Of a DNA stretch of 64,000 bases, positions 44,120-53,769 are shown one piece after another. The notes beneath the pieces are model-generated. The model ran no database searches. It worked only from the letters and a program-made list of their open reading frames with translations, and was not told where the DNA came from. Position numbers and translations under genes: made by a program. Numbering within the stretch: the first letter of the stretch is position 1; each line of letters starts with the position of its first letter. Source of the stretch: Desulfobacteraceae bacterium (lineage in GTDB: Bacteria > Desulfobacterota > Desulfobacteria > Desulfobacterales > Desulfobacteraceae); the NCBI GenBank assembly GCA_016744295.1, contig JADGEQ010000010.1, positions 1 to 64,000 of the forward strand, in the 5' to 3' direction.

Positions 44120-45699
44120 TGAAGGTGCTTGTCAGTGATAAAATGGACGAGGCAGGCATTGATATTTTCAGAAATAATGACCAGATAGAGGTGGATGTCA
44201 ACACCGGACTATTGCCCGAAGAACTTTTAGAGATCATTGGCAACTATGATGCACTGGCTGTCCGAAGTTCCACAAAGGTTACCAGACAGGTGCTTGAGGC
44301 TGCTGTCAATCTGAAGGTGATAGCCCGTGCAGGCATCGGCTTGGACAATGTGGACATTGACGAAGCCACGAAAAAAGGGGTGGCCGTGATGAATACCCCG
44401 GGGGGCAATACTGTTACCACTGCGGAACATGCCATTGCCATGATGATGGCTTTAACCCGGAATATTCCCCGGGGGACAGCGTCTCTTAAGTCGGGAAAAT
44501 GGGATAAAAAATTGCTTCAGGGCCGTGAAATTTCTAATAAAATCCTCGGGGTGATCGGGTTCGGCAACATCGGCTCCATTGCTGCAGGGCTTGGCAAGGG
44601 GCTCAGGATGAAGGTTATTGTCTATGACCCCAACATCTCTTCGGAACATATTGAAAAGGCAGGCTTTGAATATGTATCCCTGGATGAGCTATATCATCGT
44701 GCAGACTACATCACCATCCATGTGCCTAAAATGGATGCCACCATTGACCTGTTGGATGCCGAAGCATTTGAAAAAATGAAACAGGGGGTGATGGTGATCA
44801 ATTGCGCCCGGGGCGGTATCATAAACGAGGCTGCCCTTTACGAGGCAATACAGTCAGGAAAGGTGGCCGGCGCTGCCTTGGATGTTTTTTCCACGGAACC
44901 TCCCGGAGAGAATCCTTTGCTGACCCTTGATCAGGTCATTGCCACCCCCCATTTGGGTGCATCCACCCAGGAAGCCCAGACCAATGTGGCTGTCGCCGCC
45001 GCCAATCAGATCATTGCCTATTTGTTGGATGATACGGTTATTAATGCGGTGAATGTTCCTTCGGTCACCGGGGAAGTTTTAAAACAACTGCGTCCCTTTC
45101 TATACCTGGCAGAAAAGATGGGCAAGATGCAGGCCCAGATCACCCGTGGCGGCATCAAACAGGTGGATATTGAATATATTGGAAAATTTCCGGATCTTGA
45201 TTTGAAACCGGTGACCATTAACGCCATCAAGGGTGTTCTGGCAGAATTTGACAAGGAAGCGGTCAACTCGGTTAATGCCATCTCCCTTGCCAACGGCATG
45301 GGAATAAAAATAACAGAATCCACCTCCCAGGAAGCAGGCAATTTTTTAAACCTGATTCGGATGACCGTGGTCACCGAAGAACAGACCAATATTGTGGAGG
45401 GGACCATATTTGGTAAGGATGATGCCAGAATTGTGAGGATCAATAAATTCAGACTGGAAGTAATTCCCGAAGGTCATCTAGGACTGATTCACAATGTGGA
45501 TAAACCCGGTTCCATTGGTTCCATAGGCGTCTGCCTCGGCAAACACAATATTAATATTTCACGGATGATGGTGGGCCGGGAGGAGGATGGACAGCGAAAT
45601 ATCATCTTTCTACGGACCGACACCCCTGTGCCGCCTGGGGTGGTCCAGGAAATTATAGACCTTGGCCTTGTCATTCATATGACAACCTTTGAATTATAG
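44116..45699 (+). CDS. serA: D-3-phosphoglycerate dehydrogenase (long form with ACT domain)
   Basis: The 527-residue length is that of type-I PGDH with an intervening domain and a C-terminal ACT domain. The NAD motif is GFGNIGSIAA near residue 148. The catalytic arginine sits in NCARGGIINE, the glutamate in STEPPGENP and the histidine in TPHLGAST. The ACT domain begins near residue 455 (HNVDKPGSIGSIG) and usually binds serine for feedback inhibition. It begins serine synthesis from 3-phosphoglycerate. The flavoprotein 18 bases downstream may recycle its by-product D-2-hydroxyglutarate. Confidence 0.96.
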   Translation: MMKVLVSDKMDEAGIDIFRNNDQIEVDVNTGLLPEELLEIIGNYDALAVRSSTKVTRQVLEAAVNLKVIARAGIGLDNVDIDEATKKGVAVMNTPGGNTVTTAEHAIAMMMALTRNIPRGTASLKSGKWDKKLLQGREISNKILGVIGFGNIGSIAAGLGKGLRMKVIVYDPNISSEHIEKAGFEYVSLDELYHRADYITIHVPKMDATIDLLDAEAFEKMKQGVMVINCARGGIINEAALYEAIQSGKVAGAALDVFSTEPPGENPLLTLDQVIATPHLGASTQEAQTNVAVAAANQIIAYLLDDTVINAVNVPSVTGEVLKQLRPFLYLAEKMGKMQAQITRGGIKQVDIEYIGKFPDLDLKPVTINAIKGVLAEFDKEAVNSVNAISLANGMGIKITESTSQEAGNFLNLIRMTVVTEEQTNIVEGTIFGKDDARIVRINKFRLEVIPEGHLGLIHNVDKPGSIGSIGVCLGKHNINISRMMVGREEDGQRNIIFLRTDTPVPPGVVQEIIDLGLVIHMTTFEL

Positions 45700-45717
45700 G
45701 GTTATGTAAATTTAGGT

Positions 45718-48700
45718 ATGAAAGATCCAAAAAGAAAGATCCCTTACAACTACACCTCAGCAGACGACAACCAGATTATTGAACATCTTTTTGGATCTAC
45801 CTTCCTGGAAGAGATAGTTTCCCTGGAAACAAAAAAAGGAACAGGCAGATCCTCTCGGTTGCTCCATCGGTTTATGGGCGATCTGTTCATCATCCAGAGA
45901 AATTCATTTTTGTTCCAGGAATTGGTTGAACACCCGATCCAGCGGAAACGATTGTTTGCAGAATTTGAAAATGATTTTGCAACCATTGAAGAGAATGCTA
46001 CCCATCCGGCTGTTCTCAGGGTGCTTAAAACCTGTAAGGCGGCTCTTTCCGCCCTTTGTAAACAGATCAAATCGGTTGCTGCTTACCAACAGCGAATTCT
46101 AAACCACCTTGGGCCTGTTATCGGTAAAAAAAATATTTATTTTGATCCCTTTAACATCACGGCCCATACCACCGATGCAACAGACTGGCGTCGGTTTTCT
46201 CCCATCGCCATCCTAAGACCTGATAGGGAAGAGCAGGTTGTGCAGTTGATGCAAAAGATTAAACACCTGGGGTTTCATATCATTCCCAGGGGAGCCGGAA
46301 CCGGTTTGACAGGAGGGGCCACCCCTCTTTCGCCCACCTGCGTGATCATCAACACTGAAAAACTCAACCGGATATCTGAGGTGGTTTATAAAACAAACAC
46401 TCTGGGTCAGACCTATGCCGCCATGGAAGTTCAGGCCGGGGTCATCACCCAGGATGCCATGGATGCGGCAAAGGGTTGTGGCCATATTTTTGCCACAGAT
46501 CCCACCTCGGCCTGGGCCTGCACCATCGGAGGAAATCTGTCTGAAAATGCCGGTGGGAAAACCGCTGTGCTTTTCGGCACCGCCATTGACAATGTGCTCT
46601 CCTATAAAATTACCATGCCCGATGGGATTTCCTATACTGTTGAACGACAGGATCACCCTTTGAGAAAAATTCTTCCCCGGGATGTGCTGGTTTTTCATGT
46701 GATGGATGGGGGTGAAAAGGTTGACACCATTTGCCTTACCGGAGAACAGATTCGGAAAAAAGGGCTGGGAAAGGATGTTACCAACAAGACCCTTAATGGG
46801 CTGCCGGGCATCCAAAAGGAGGGGTGCGACGGGATCATAACATCGGCCAGCTTTATTCTTTATCCGGAATTTGAATTTAAAAAAACCGCCTGTATTGAAT
46901 TTTTTGGAAATGACATGACCGAGGCCGGTCAGGTGATCACTGCTATCTCCAATGTGTTTACATCCCAGGCACTGGCCCCCGCGCTCGCTTCTCCGGGCGT
47001 TGAATCTGACCCGATCTCGTCTTTAATGGCCCCGACCGAGATGGTTCCGTCTTTAATGCCCCCTTCTTTAATGGCATTAGAACATTTTGATGAGGAATAT
47101 ATCAAGGCCATCAAATATAAAACCAAACAATCTGTGGGGGACCGGCTCAAAGCAGTTTTGCTCATTGATATGGTTTCCAATGACAGCCTTGCCCTTGACC
47201 GGGGCGTCACAACCCTTGAAGAAATTTTATATCCCTATGACAAAACCGGGCTCACCATTGCCAAGGATAAAACAGATGCCAAACGGTTCTGGGACGACCG
47301 GAAACGGCTGGGAGCCATTGCAGCCCATACCAATGCCTTTAAGCTCAACGAAGATATTGTTTTGCCCATTGACAGTTTGGCAGACTTTGTCCGATATATT
47401 GACAATGCTAACCTTGAAGAAAAAAAATACAACCAGACATCTATCATCCAGGATATTGTCGTGTATCTGGACAGCGCCATTCCCCTTTCTGATCCGGACT
47501 GGCTGAGCCAAAAGGTGGGCCGTGCCAAGGATTTGGCCTATGCCACCCGGAAAAAACTGGAAATTGCCTCCAGGGATGCCCTGGAAGCGGCCATCCATTC
47601 CAAAAACTTTTATCAGCAGGTTGTGGAAAACCTAAGAGGTTACAGCCAGGTGCTGGAAAATATAGAAAAAATATACAAGGCTACAAGTTCAAGGCTGATT
47701 GTGATTGCCACCCACATGCATGCAGGGGATGGCAATGTCCATGTAAATATTCCTGTCTTATCCAATGATCGGGAAATGATGGAACGGGCGAACCAGGCAG
47801 CCGATAAAATAATGGAACGGGCTGTGGCGCTGGACGGCGTGGTTTCAGGAGAGCATGGAATCGGCGTTACAAAGTTTAAATATTTGGACAAAAAAATTGT
47901 GGATGAATTGAATGCCTATCGAAAAAGAATAGACCCGACGGGCATGATGAATCCGGGTAAGCTCATTGAACCGGATATCATCAACAAGGTGTTTACCCCC
48001 TCTTTTAATCTGCTGGAACTTGAAGCCAGGATTTTAAAACACGGATCCCTGTCCCACCTGGCCTTAAACATTGCCAATTGCGTCAGGTGCGGCAAGTGTA
48101 AACCCCAGTGCCCGGTATTTTATCCGGCACAAAATATGTTCTTCCACCCGCGAAATAAAAACCTTTCCATTGGTGCCCTCATTGAAGCATTGTTATATAT
48201 TACCCAGCGGACCCAGTCCACCGGGTTTAAAATGCTTAAAAATCTGGAAGAAATTGCAGACCATTGCACCATTTGCCACAGGTGTCTGATAAAATGTCCG
48301 GTGAACATTGATTCGGGAAATATTGCCATTGAAGAGCGGACAATCCTGAAAAGCATGAAATTTAAACATACCCCGGTGTCCACAAAATTAACCCTGAAAT
48401 ATCTGGCCAATAAAAATGAGTCCATGAACAAAATGTTAAGAATAACGCTTTTAGGGGTGGGCGGGGCGCTTCAAAGAGTAGGTGTCAGATTGGCATCCCC
48501 CTTTTCGCTGATCAAACCTCTGGGGGAAACCAGAACATTACAATTATTGAAAACCCCGGTGTCAAATCCTGGGATACATACCTTAAGATCTTTTTTGCCC
48601 AGGGCCAATAAAAATCAGGCGATTCTTCTGGAACCTGCGGGCAGGGCTGAATCAACAATTTTTTATTTCCCCGGATGCGGCAGTGAAAGAATGTTTTCCC

Positions 48701-49419
48701 GGATATCCATGGCTTCTATTTTTCTGCTGCTTTCAGACAACCATCGGGTAATCCTGCCCCCTCCCTATTTGTGCTGTGGATATCCCCTAAAGGTCAATGC
48801 CCAGAAAAATCGATTTGATAGAATTTTTCTTGAAAATATTATTATTCTGACCCAGATCCGGGATATGTTCCATGATCTTGAATTTGATGCCTGTGTTGTT
48901 TCCTGCGGCACCTGCATGGAATCCTTAAACGAGTTGGGTGCCTCATCTGTGTTTGACTGCGACATAAAAGATATTTCAGGCTATATTCTGGATAACAATC
49001 CGACGCTTACATCAAAGGGTTCCTATCTTTACCATGCTCCCTGTCATGATTCTCTTAAAGAATCTGCCCTGCCGCGGCTTCGCAGCCGGGGAATAACGGT
49101 TCAAAGTATACCCTATTGTTGTTCCGAGGCAGGAACCCTTGCGATTTCACGGCCTGATATCAGCCATTCCATGTTCTTGCGAAAACAAAAGGCCGCATCC
49201 GATCCTGAATTCAAATCAGGTTCAGAATCAGGTTCTGGCACAAAATCAAAGAAAAAAAAGATTTTGACCAATTGTCCCTCCTGTATCCAGGGCCTTGGCA
49301 GGCAGCCAGCCCTTGCTCCGATCCATCTGGCAGAAGAGCTTGCGATCCTCAGGGGCGGGGAAAAGTGGGAACAAACCTTTAAAAAGTTGGTAACACCCTG
49401 CGAAGTGATAACCTTTTAA
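45718..49419 (+). CDS. FAD/Fe-S fusion dehydrogenase, D-2-hydroxyglutarate/D-lactate type
   Basis: This 1233-residue fusion has four parts. The FAD-binding domain (about 150-370) contains IPRGAGTGLTGGATP. The flavin-oxidase C-terminal domain (about 450-760) contains THMHAGDGNVHVNIP and SGEHGIG. Two 4Fe-4S sites lie at about 783-860 (CVRCGKCKPQCP and CTICHRCLIKCP). The last part (about 975-1225) is a cysteine-rich CCG domain (CGSERMF, LCCGYP, SCGTCMES, PCHDSL, YCCSEAG). The order matches YdiJ-type dehydrogenases. The position just after serA suggests it oxidises D-2-hydroxyglutarate. A low-complexity insertion with repeated TCTTTAATG lies near residues 425-450. Confidence 0.86.
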   Translation: MKDPKRKIPYNYTSADDNQIIEHLFGSTFLEEIVSLETKKGTGRSSRLLHRFMGDLFIIQRNSFLFQELVEHPIQRKRLFAEFENDFATIEENATHPAVLRVLKTCKAALSALCKQIKSVAAYQQRILNHLGPVIGKKNIYFDPFNITAHTTDATDWRRFSPIAILRPDREEQVVQLMQKIKHLGFHIIPRGAGTGLTGGATPLSPTCVIINTEKLNRISEVVYKTNTLGQTYAAMEVQAGVITQDAMDAAKGCGHIFATDPTSAWACTIGGNLSENAGGKTAVLFGTAIDNVLSYKITMPDGISYTVERQDHPLRKILPRDVLVFHVMDGGEKVDTICLTGEQIRKKGLGKDVTNKTLNGLPGIQKEGCDGIITSASFILYPEFEFKKTACIEFFGNDMTEAGQVITAISNVFTSQALAPALASPGVESDPISSLMAPTEMVPSLMPPSLMALEHFDEEYIKAIKYKTKQSVGDRLKAVLLIDMVSNDSLALDRGVTTLEEILYPYDKTGLTIAKDKTDAKRFWDDRKRLGAIAAHTNAFKLNEDIVLPIDSLADFVRYIDNANLEEKKYNQTSIIQDIVVYLDSAIPLSDPDWLSQKVGRAKDLAYATRKKLEIASRDALEAAIHSKNFYQQVVENLRGYSQVLENIEKIYKATSSRLIVIATHMHAGDGNVHVNIPVLSNDREMMERANQAADKIMERAVALDGVVSGEHGIGVTKFKYLDKKIVDELNAYRKRIDPTGMMNPGKLIEPDIINKVFTPSFNLLELEARILKHGSLSHLALNIANCVRCGKCKPQCPVFYPAQNMFFHPRNKNLSIGALIEALLYITQRTQSTGFKMLKNLEEIADHCTICHRCLIKCPVNIDSGNIAIEERTILKSMKFKHTPVSTKLTLKYLANKNESMNKMLRITLLGVGGALQRVGVRLASPFSLIKPLGETRTLQLLKTPVSNPGIHTLRSFLPRANKNQAILLEPAGRAESTIFYFPGCGSERMFSRISMASIFLLLSDNHRVILPPPYLCCGYPLKVNAQKNRFDRIFLENIIILTQIRDMFHDLEFDACVVSCGTCMESLNELGASSVFDCDIKDISGYILDNNPTLTSKGSYLYHAPCHDSLKESALPRLRSRGITVQSIPYCCSEAGTLAISRPDISHSMFLRKQKAASDPEFKSGSESGSGTKSKKKKILTNCPSCIQGLGRQPALAPIHLAEELAILRGGEKWEQTFKKLVTPCEVITF

Positions 49420-49421
49420 TC

Positions 49422-50132
49422 ATGAACCTATTATTACTGGAAAAAACAGATTTTATAGGGGATGACAGGGTGAGAATTTCGGGCCGGAGATTTGAGCATA
49501 TTAAAACGGTTCTCAAAGGGGAAACCGGATCCCTTTTATCCTGTGGTCTGATCAACAAAAAGATGGGAAAAGGTTGTATCACCTCTTTTGGGTTTGATTC
49601 CCTTGAAATGCAGGTAACCCTTGATATGGATCCTCCTGAACCGCTGCCTCTGACCTTGGTTCTGGCGCTTCCCCGTCCCAAGATGCTCAAGCGTATCCTG
49701 GAAGGAGTCACCAGTCTGGGGGTAAAAGAGATATATTTAATGAATTCCTGGCGGGTTGAGAAAAGTTTTTGGCAAAGTCCGGTTCTGGAAATGGACAATC
49801 TTGAAAAATATTTCCGGTTGGGGTTGGAACAGGGAAGGGACACAATGGTGCCCAAGATTTATCTAAAACGATATTTTTCTAAATTTGCAAAGGAAGAATT
49901 GCCGATTATTGGACAAGACAGTCTTTGTATCACAGCCCATCCAAAGACTTCAAATCTTTGTCCCAATAGTATAAATAAGAAGACAACGCTGGTGATCGGA
50001 CCCGAAGGCGGGTTTATCGAGTTTGAAGTGACCACATTGGAAGAAGCAGGATTTGAAACCTTTAGTATTGGGGAACGAATTTTGAAAGTAGAAACAGCAA
50101 CCACCTATTTAATTTCACGGTTGTTTACATAA
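49422..50132 (+). CDS. rsmE: 16S rRNA (uracil1498-N3)-methyltransferase
   Basis: This 236-residue SPOUT-class enzyme has an N-terminal PUA-like part and the knot motifs LVIGPEGGF near residue 187 and SIGERILKVETAT near 215, diagnostic of RsmE. It methylates U1498 of 16S rRNA using S-adenosylmethionine. It starts 2 bases after the stop of the FAD/Fe-S fusion, so it is probably co-transcribed with it. Confidence 0.95.
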   Translation: MNLLLLEKTDFIGDDRVRISGRRFEHIKTVLKGETGSLLSCGLINKKMGKGCITSFGFDSLEMQVTLDMDPPEPLPLTLVLALPRPKMLKRILEGVTSLGVKEIYLMNSWRVEKSFWQSPVLEMDNLEKYFRLGLEQGRDTMVPKIYLKRYFSKFAKEELPIIGQDSLCITAHPKTSNLCPNSINKKTTLVIGPEGGFIEFEVTTLEEAGFETFSIGERILKVETATTYLISRLFT

Positions 50133-50150
50133 ATTTAAGGACAGATAATT

Positions 50151-50312
50151 ATGGATAAAAAAGCACAAAAAGAAAGACAAAAGGCCTTTGACAGTCTGCC
50201 GCCGGCAATCCGGGATTCCCTTTCACAAGAAGAGAAACAATTGTTTTTAACGGCTGAACAATGGCCGGAAGCACTTTTCCAAAAACTGGAAGAATTTATT
50301 ACCAAAGAATAA
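50151..50312 (+). CDS. 53-residue soluble protein, unknown
   Basis: ATG 50151 follows the rsmE stop by 18 bases, with AAGGA about 10 bases upstream. The short product is charged and helical, with a basic start (MDKKAQKERQKAF) and an acidic second half. No family recognised. Codon use and spacing look genuine, and it likely belongs to the same operon. Confidence 0.6.
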   Translation: MDKKAQKERQKAFDSLPPAIRDSLSQEEKQLFLTAEQWPEALFQKLEEFITKE

Positions 50313-50404
50313 AGGCGCCCTTTTGTATGGGTTTTCCATATTGACATCCCCGGGCTAATTCTTTAAACTGAATAAGTTATGAACCCTTTGTCCGAAGGAA
50401 TGTC

Positions 50405-50887
50405 ATGGGCCTGGAATCAAAACCGAAGTCAAAAGTTGATCTTGAACGATATGCAAAATATGCCCAGGTTTTGGAAAAGACCAAATGGGCCAGTGAATTC
50501 TCCTGGAATCATATCCGGAAGATTTGCCAGTATATTGAACCGGTCAGGGCCAAAAAAGGGGCTGTCGTTTTTAAAGAGGGCGCGAATGAAAGGAGTCTTG
50601 GACTTATTGTTAAAGGTTCCATCGATATTATCAAGGAAAATAACAGGGTGGCTACCCTGAAAAGTTCCCAAACCTTTGGAGAAATGGCCCTGATTGATGG
50701 GGAACCAAGATCTGCAACTGGTATAGCCGCCGAAGAGACCATTATTTTTTTCATGGGTGAAAAGGGCCTGCTGGAGCTGACCGAAGACGATCCCAAGCTG
50801 GGGGTTCAATTCTTGTGGAAAATATCCAAGCTTATCAGTCAGAGACTGCGCCAGACAACAGGGCAACTCGTGGATTATATGGGATAG
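50405..50887 (+). CDS. Stand-alone cyclic-nucleotide-binding domain protein
   Basis: ATG 50405 has AAGGA 6 bases upstream. The 160-residue protein is essentially one cNMP-binding domain: LGLIVKGSIDII near residues 65-76, then FGEMALIDGEPRSATGIA near 90-107, which is the phosphate-binding cassette with the conserved glutamate and arginine. There is no DNA-binding helix-turn-helix, so it is not a CRP-type regulator; a signalling or partner role is more likely. Confidence 0.85.
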   Translation: MGLESKPKSKVDLERYAKYAQVLEKTKWASEFSWNHIRKICQYIEPVRAKKGAVVFKEGANERSLGLIVKGSIDIIKENNRVATLKSSQTFGEMALIDGEPRSATGIAAEETIIFFMGEKGLLELTEDDPKLGVQFLWKISKLISQRLRQTTGQLVDYMG

Positions 50888-50972
50888 AGAACAGGCCCGC
50901 CCGAATAAACAATAAAATGACAATTGGGGTCAATGGGCTGCTCATTAAAAAGGGGCAGTGATAATTTTTTTT

Positions 50973-51488
50973 TCATTTTTCGATACCAATCCTTGCCTTA
51001 ACACCTTGTTTATAATAATGCTTAATTTCTTTCATCTCCACCACCAGATCTGCCCTATCTATAATAGTCTGGGTTGCCCCCCTTCCCGTGACCACAAATT
51101 CCACATGATTGGGTTTCAGGTCAAAAAGATCCAGAAGGGCCTGTTCGGTAATAATACCGTACTTGAGGGCGACATTGCCCTCGTCCATGATGACCAGATC
51201 GTGTTCTCCTTTCTTGAGTATGTCATAAATTTTTTTGTACCCGCTGGCCCCGGCTTTTTTATCCTCCTCCGAAGGCTGCCCCTGTACAAATTTTCCCAAA
51301 CCGTAATGTTCAACGGTAATTTGATCGGGAAATTGTCTCAAAGCATTCATTTCAGAATATTTTCCAGATTTTAAAAACTGGCCAATAAATACCTTGTTTC
51401 CTGCCCCGACAGCCCTAATGGTAAGACCTAACGCAGTTGTGGTTTTTCCTTTACCATTGCCTGTGTAAATTTGGATATACCCTTCCAT
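50973..51488 (-). CDS. cobO: Cob(I)yrinic acid a,c-diamide adenosyltransferase
   Basis: This 171-residue P-loop protein has GNGKGKTT at residues 10-17, the diagnostic CobA/CobO/BtuR form, with GQFLKSGKYSE near 36 and VIMDEGN near 98. It transfers the adenosyl group from ATP to cob(I)alamin or its precursor, making the adenosyl form of B12. The gene stands alone, convergent with the cNMP-binding gene. No cobalamin riboswitch was seen upstream. Confidence 0.93.
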   Translation of the reverse strand: MEGYIQIYTGNGKGKTTTALGLTIRAVGAGNKVFIGQFLKSGKYSEMNALRQFPDQITVEHYGLGKFVQGQPSEEDKKAGASGYKKIYDILKKGEHDLVIMDEGNVALKYGIITEQALLDLFDLKPNHVEFVVTGRGATQTIIDRADLVVEMKEIKHYYKQGVKARIGIEK

Positions 51489-51783
51489 GCAGTCCTCCCC
51501 AATTTGTTAAATTACTGAACACAAGCCAACAATACCCAATATTATAGGTGGAATCCAGATTGAAAGTTTTTGGCCTTCCAGCCAGGATAGGTCTGAAGTA
51601 TAGTGGTAATTGAGTCCAGGGTAAATAGTCCATGGGATGAAAATTAATCACCCCATGGATGAGATGTTTAAAGTTTATCATTGTAAAAGATATCCATTGA
51701 TTTTATATGTAAGTCTTGGTTTGATAGCTTATTTCAATGGTAGTAAACAATGTGAACCTTAAAAAGCAAATGGATGATTTAAG

Positions 51784-53769
51784 GTGGATATACACAATAA
51801 AAGCCTTGCCGCTATTTTAAACAACCTTTCCGATGCATTTATGATTATGGATGCCGTTGGGGGAATCGAATTTTTAAATTCCGTGGGGGAGGAAATTACC
51901 GGATATACCTCGGCTGAAGCCCGTGGCATGAAATGCTATGAATTGTTTAACTCAAGTGCATGTAACACCGAGTGTTCATTCCGGGCGGACATTGGTATTA
52001 AAAAAGTTTCCAATAAAAGGGAGCTGGTCATTACCCGCAAAGACGGTGCACAAATTTTCATTAAAGGTACGGCATCAACAATCATTGACACCGACGGGGT
52101 TATTACCGGTGCCGTTGAAGTGTTTAAGGATATCTCGAAAATCAAGCGGCTTGAAAATGGACTGAAGATTTCAGAATTTAAATATCGGCGGCTTTTTGAA
52201 AGCACCAAGGATATGATTTTTATTACCTCAAAAAACGGCCGGTTTCTTGATTTTAATCAGGCCCTTGTGGATCTGCTGGGCTATAAGAATAAGACTGATT
52301 TATATCTACTTGAATTTATAGAAAATATATTCATTGATATTATGCATTGGCAGGTTTTTCGAAAACAGATTACCCTTAACGGCTATGTAAAAGATTTTGA
52401 GGCAGGGTTTAAAACAAGGGATGGAGACCGTCTTCATTGCAGTCTAAGTGCCAATGCGGTTAGAGATGAACATGGCGTTATCATCGGATATGAAGGGATT
52501 GCAAAAGATATTACCGCCCGAATGGATGCCTTTAGAAATTTGTACAAAAATCACCAGGAACTTCTACTTTTAAACACCATTGCTGTGACAATGAACAGTG
52601 CTCGTGAACTCAAAGAGGTACTGGCCATTGCCTTGACTGAAGTTATGAAATTATTGGGGTTTTCCATTGGGGCTATTTTTCTGATTAACCAGGAAAAGGG
52701 AATCTTTGAGCTTAAATCCCAAATAGGTTTTTCCGAAAAGATTAATGATAATCCGGTCAACCTTATTTTTCATGATGTGGAGCTTGAAAAATTTTTTCTG
52801 GAACAAAATAATTTTGTTACCCCAAAATCCATTTTCCCTTCTTTCAAGGTGTCTCTGGATAATTCTGAAACAAGAAATCCAATTGTGCTGACCTGTTTTT
52901 TAATAACCGAAAAGGAAAAACCTTCCGGTTTCATGGCTTTTTGGATTAAGAGTGACCAAGAGCTCGCCATAGAAGATTTTCACCTTCTGGGGTCCATGGG
53001 AAATTTTGTTGGCGGGGCCATTGCGAACATAAACCTGATCAAAACCGTTCAAAAACACCGGGGGGAGTTGAAACGGGTTACAGCTCAGCTGTTTGAGTCC
53101 CAGGAGGCAGAATGTAAAAGAATCTCCCGGGAACTCCACGATGAAACCGGCTCTTCTCTTATCGGTATCAATCTAAAGCTGGATGCAGTTGAAAACAAAA
53201 TTCCTGTTGAAGCATATGAGACAAGAACATTGCTGCGCCATGTAAAAGGGCAGATTAATCATACCTATCTGGAAATGCGCCGAATTTCCCACAGACTGCA
53301 TCCTGCTCTGTTGACAGATCTCGGGCTGGAACCTGCACTGGATCAATATATTTCAGACATAGCCGAGCAAACCAAATTGAAGATTATTTTTAAGATGATC
53401 GGTTTTTCAGGTCGGATCAATCCGGACATTGAGACCGTGCTGTACCGCTTTTCCCAGGAAGCCCTTTCCAATGCATTGAAGTATGCCCATGCCAAATCCT
53501 TTAAATTGTCTATTATTAGAGGATATCCCTCGATTATCTTCATTGCCGATGATGACGGGATTGGATTTGATGCCAATGGAGATCACCAGGCAAGACCTGC
53601 ATTGGGGCTTTTGTCCATGCGGGAAAGAGCAAGAATGCAGGGGGGGACTTTTGTCCTCAAAACAGCACCGGGGCAAGGAACCCGTATCCGGATTGAAATT
53701 CCCATACACAAAACAAATGCATCACAGAATCAATACCTTCAAAGAGAATTACAGGAGACCGATGAGTAA
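51784..53769 (+). CDS. PAS-domain sensor histidine kinase, NarL/DegS type
   Basis: Translation is placed at GTG 51784; no better in-frame start was found. The 661-residue protein has no membrane segments. It has two PAS domains (about 8-120 and 132-245), a GAF-like domain (about 258-415) and a HisKA_3 dimerisation domain with H452 in RISRELHDE. The ATP domain ends near 650 (ADDDGIGFD, GLLSMRERA, GQGTRIRIEIP). It would sense a cytoplasmic redox or small-molecule cue and pass phosphate to the overlapping response regulator. Confidence 0.92.
   Translation: MDIHNKSLAAILNNLSDAFMIMDAVGGIEFLNSVGEEITGYTSAEARGMKCYELFNSSACNTECSFRADIGIKKVSNKRELVITRKDGAQIFIKGTASTIIDTDGVITGAVEVFKDISKIKRLENGLKISEFKYRRLFESTKDMIFITSKNGRFLDFNQALVDLLGYKNKTDLYLLEFIENIFIDIMHWQVFRKQITLNGYVKDFEAGFKTRDGDRLHCSLSANAVRDEHGVIIGYEGIAKDITARMDAFRNLYKNHQELLLLNTIAVTMNSARELKEVLAIALTEVMKLLGFSIGAIFLINQEKGIFELKSQIGFSEKINDNPVNLIFHDVELEKFFLEQNNFVTPKSIFPSFKVSLDNSETRNPIVLTCFLITEKEKPSGFMAFWIKSDQELAIEDFHLLGSMGNFVGGAIANINLIKTVQKHRGELKRVTAQLFESQEAECKRISRELHDETGSSLIGINLKLDAVENKIPVEAYETRTLLRHVKGQINHTYLEMRRISHRLHPALLTDLGLEPALDQYISDIAEQTKLKIIFKMIGFSGRINPDIETVLYRFSQEALSNALKYAHAKSFKLSIIRGYPSIIFIADDDGIGFDANGDHQARPALGLLSMRERARMQGGTFVLKTAPGQGTRIRIEIPIHKTNASQNQYLQRELQETDE

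Noticed and set aside
51489..51783. Possible cobalamin riboswitch near cobO
   Set aside because: I see no B12-box-like sequence or conserved fold in the 295-bp gap; nothing else identifiable lies there.
53483..53761. N-terminal extension of the response regulator
   Set aside because: The extra 93 residues read the kinase gene in another frame. ATG 53762 has a good ribosome-binding site, and the receiver domain starts immediately after it.
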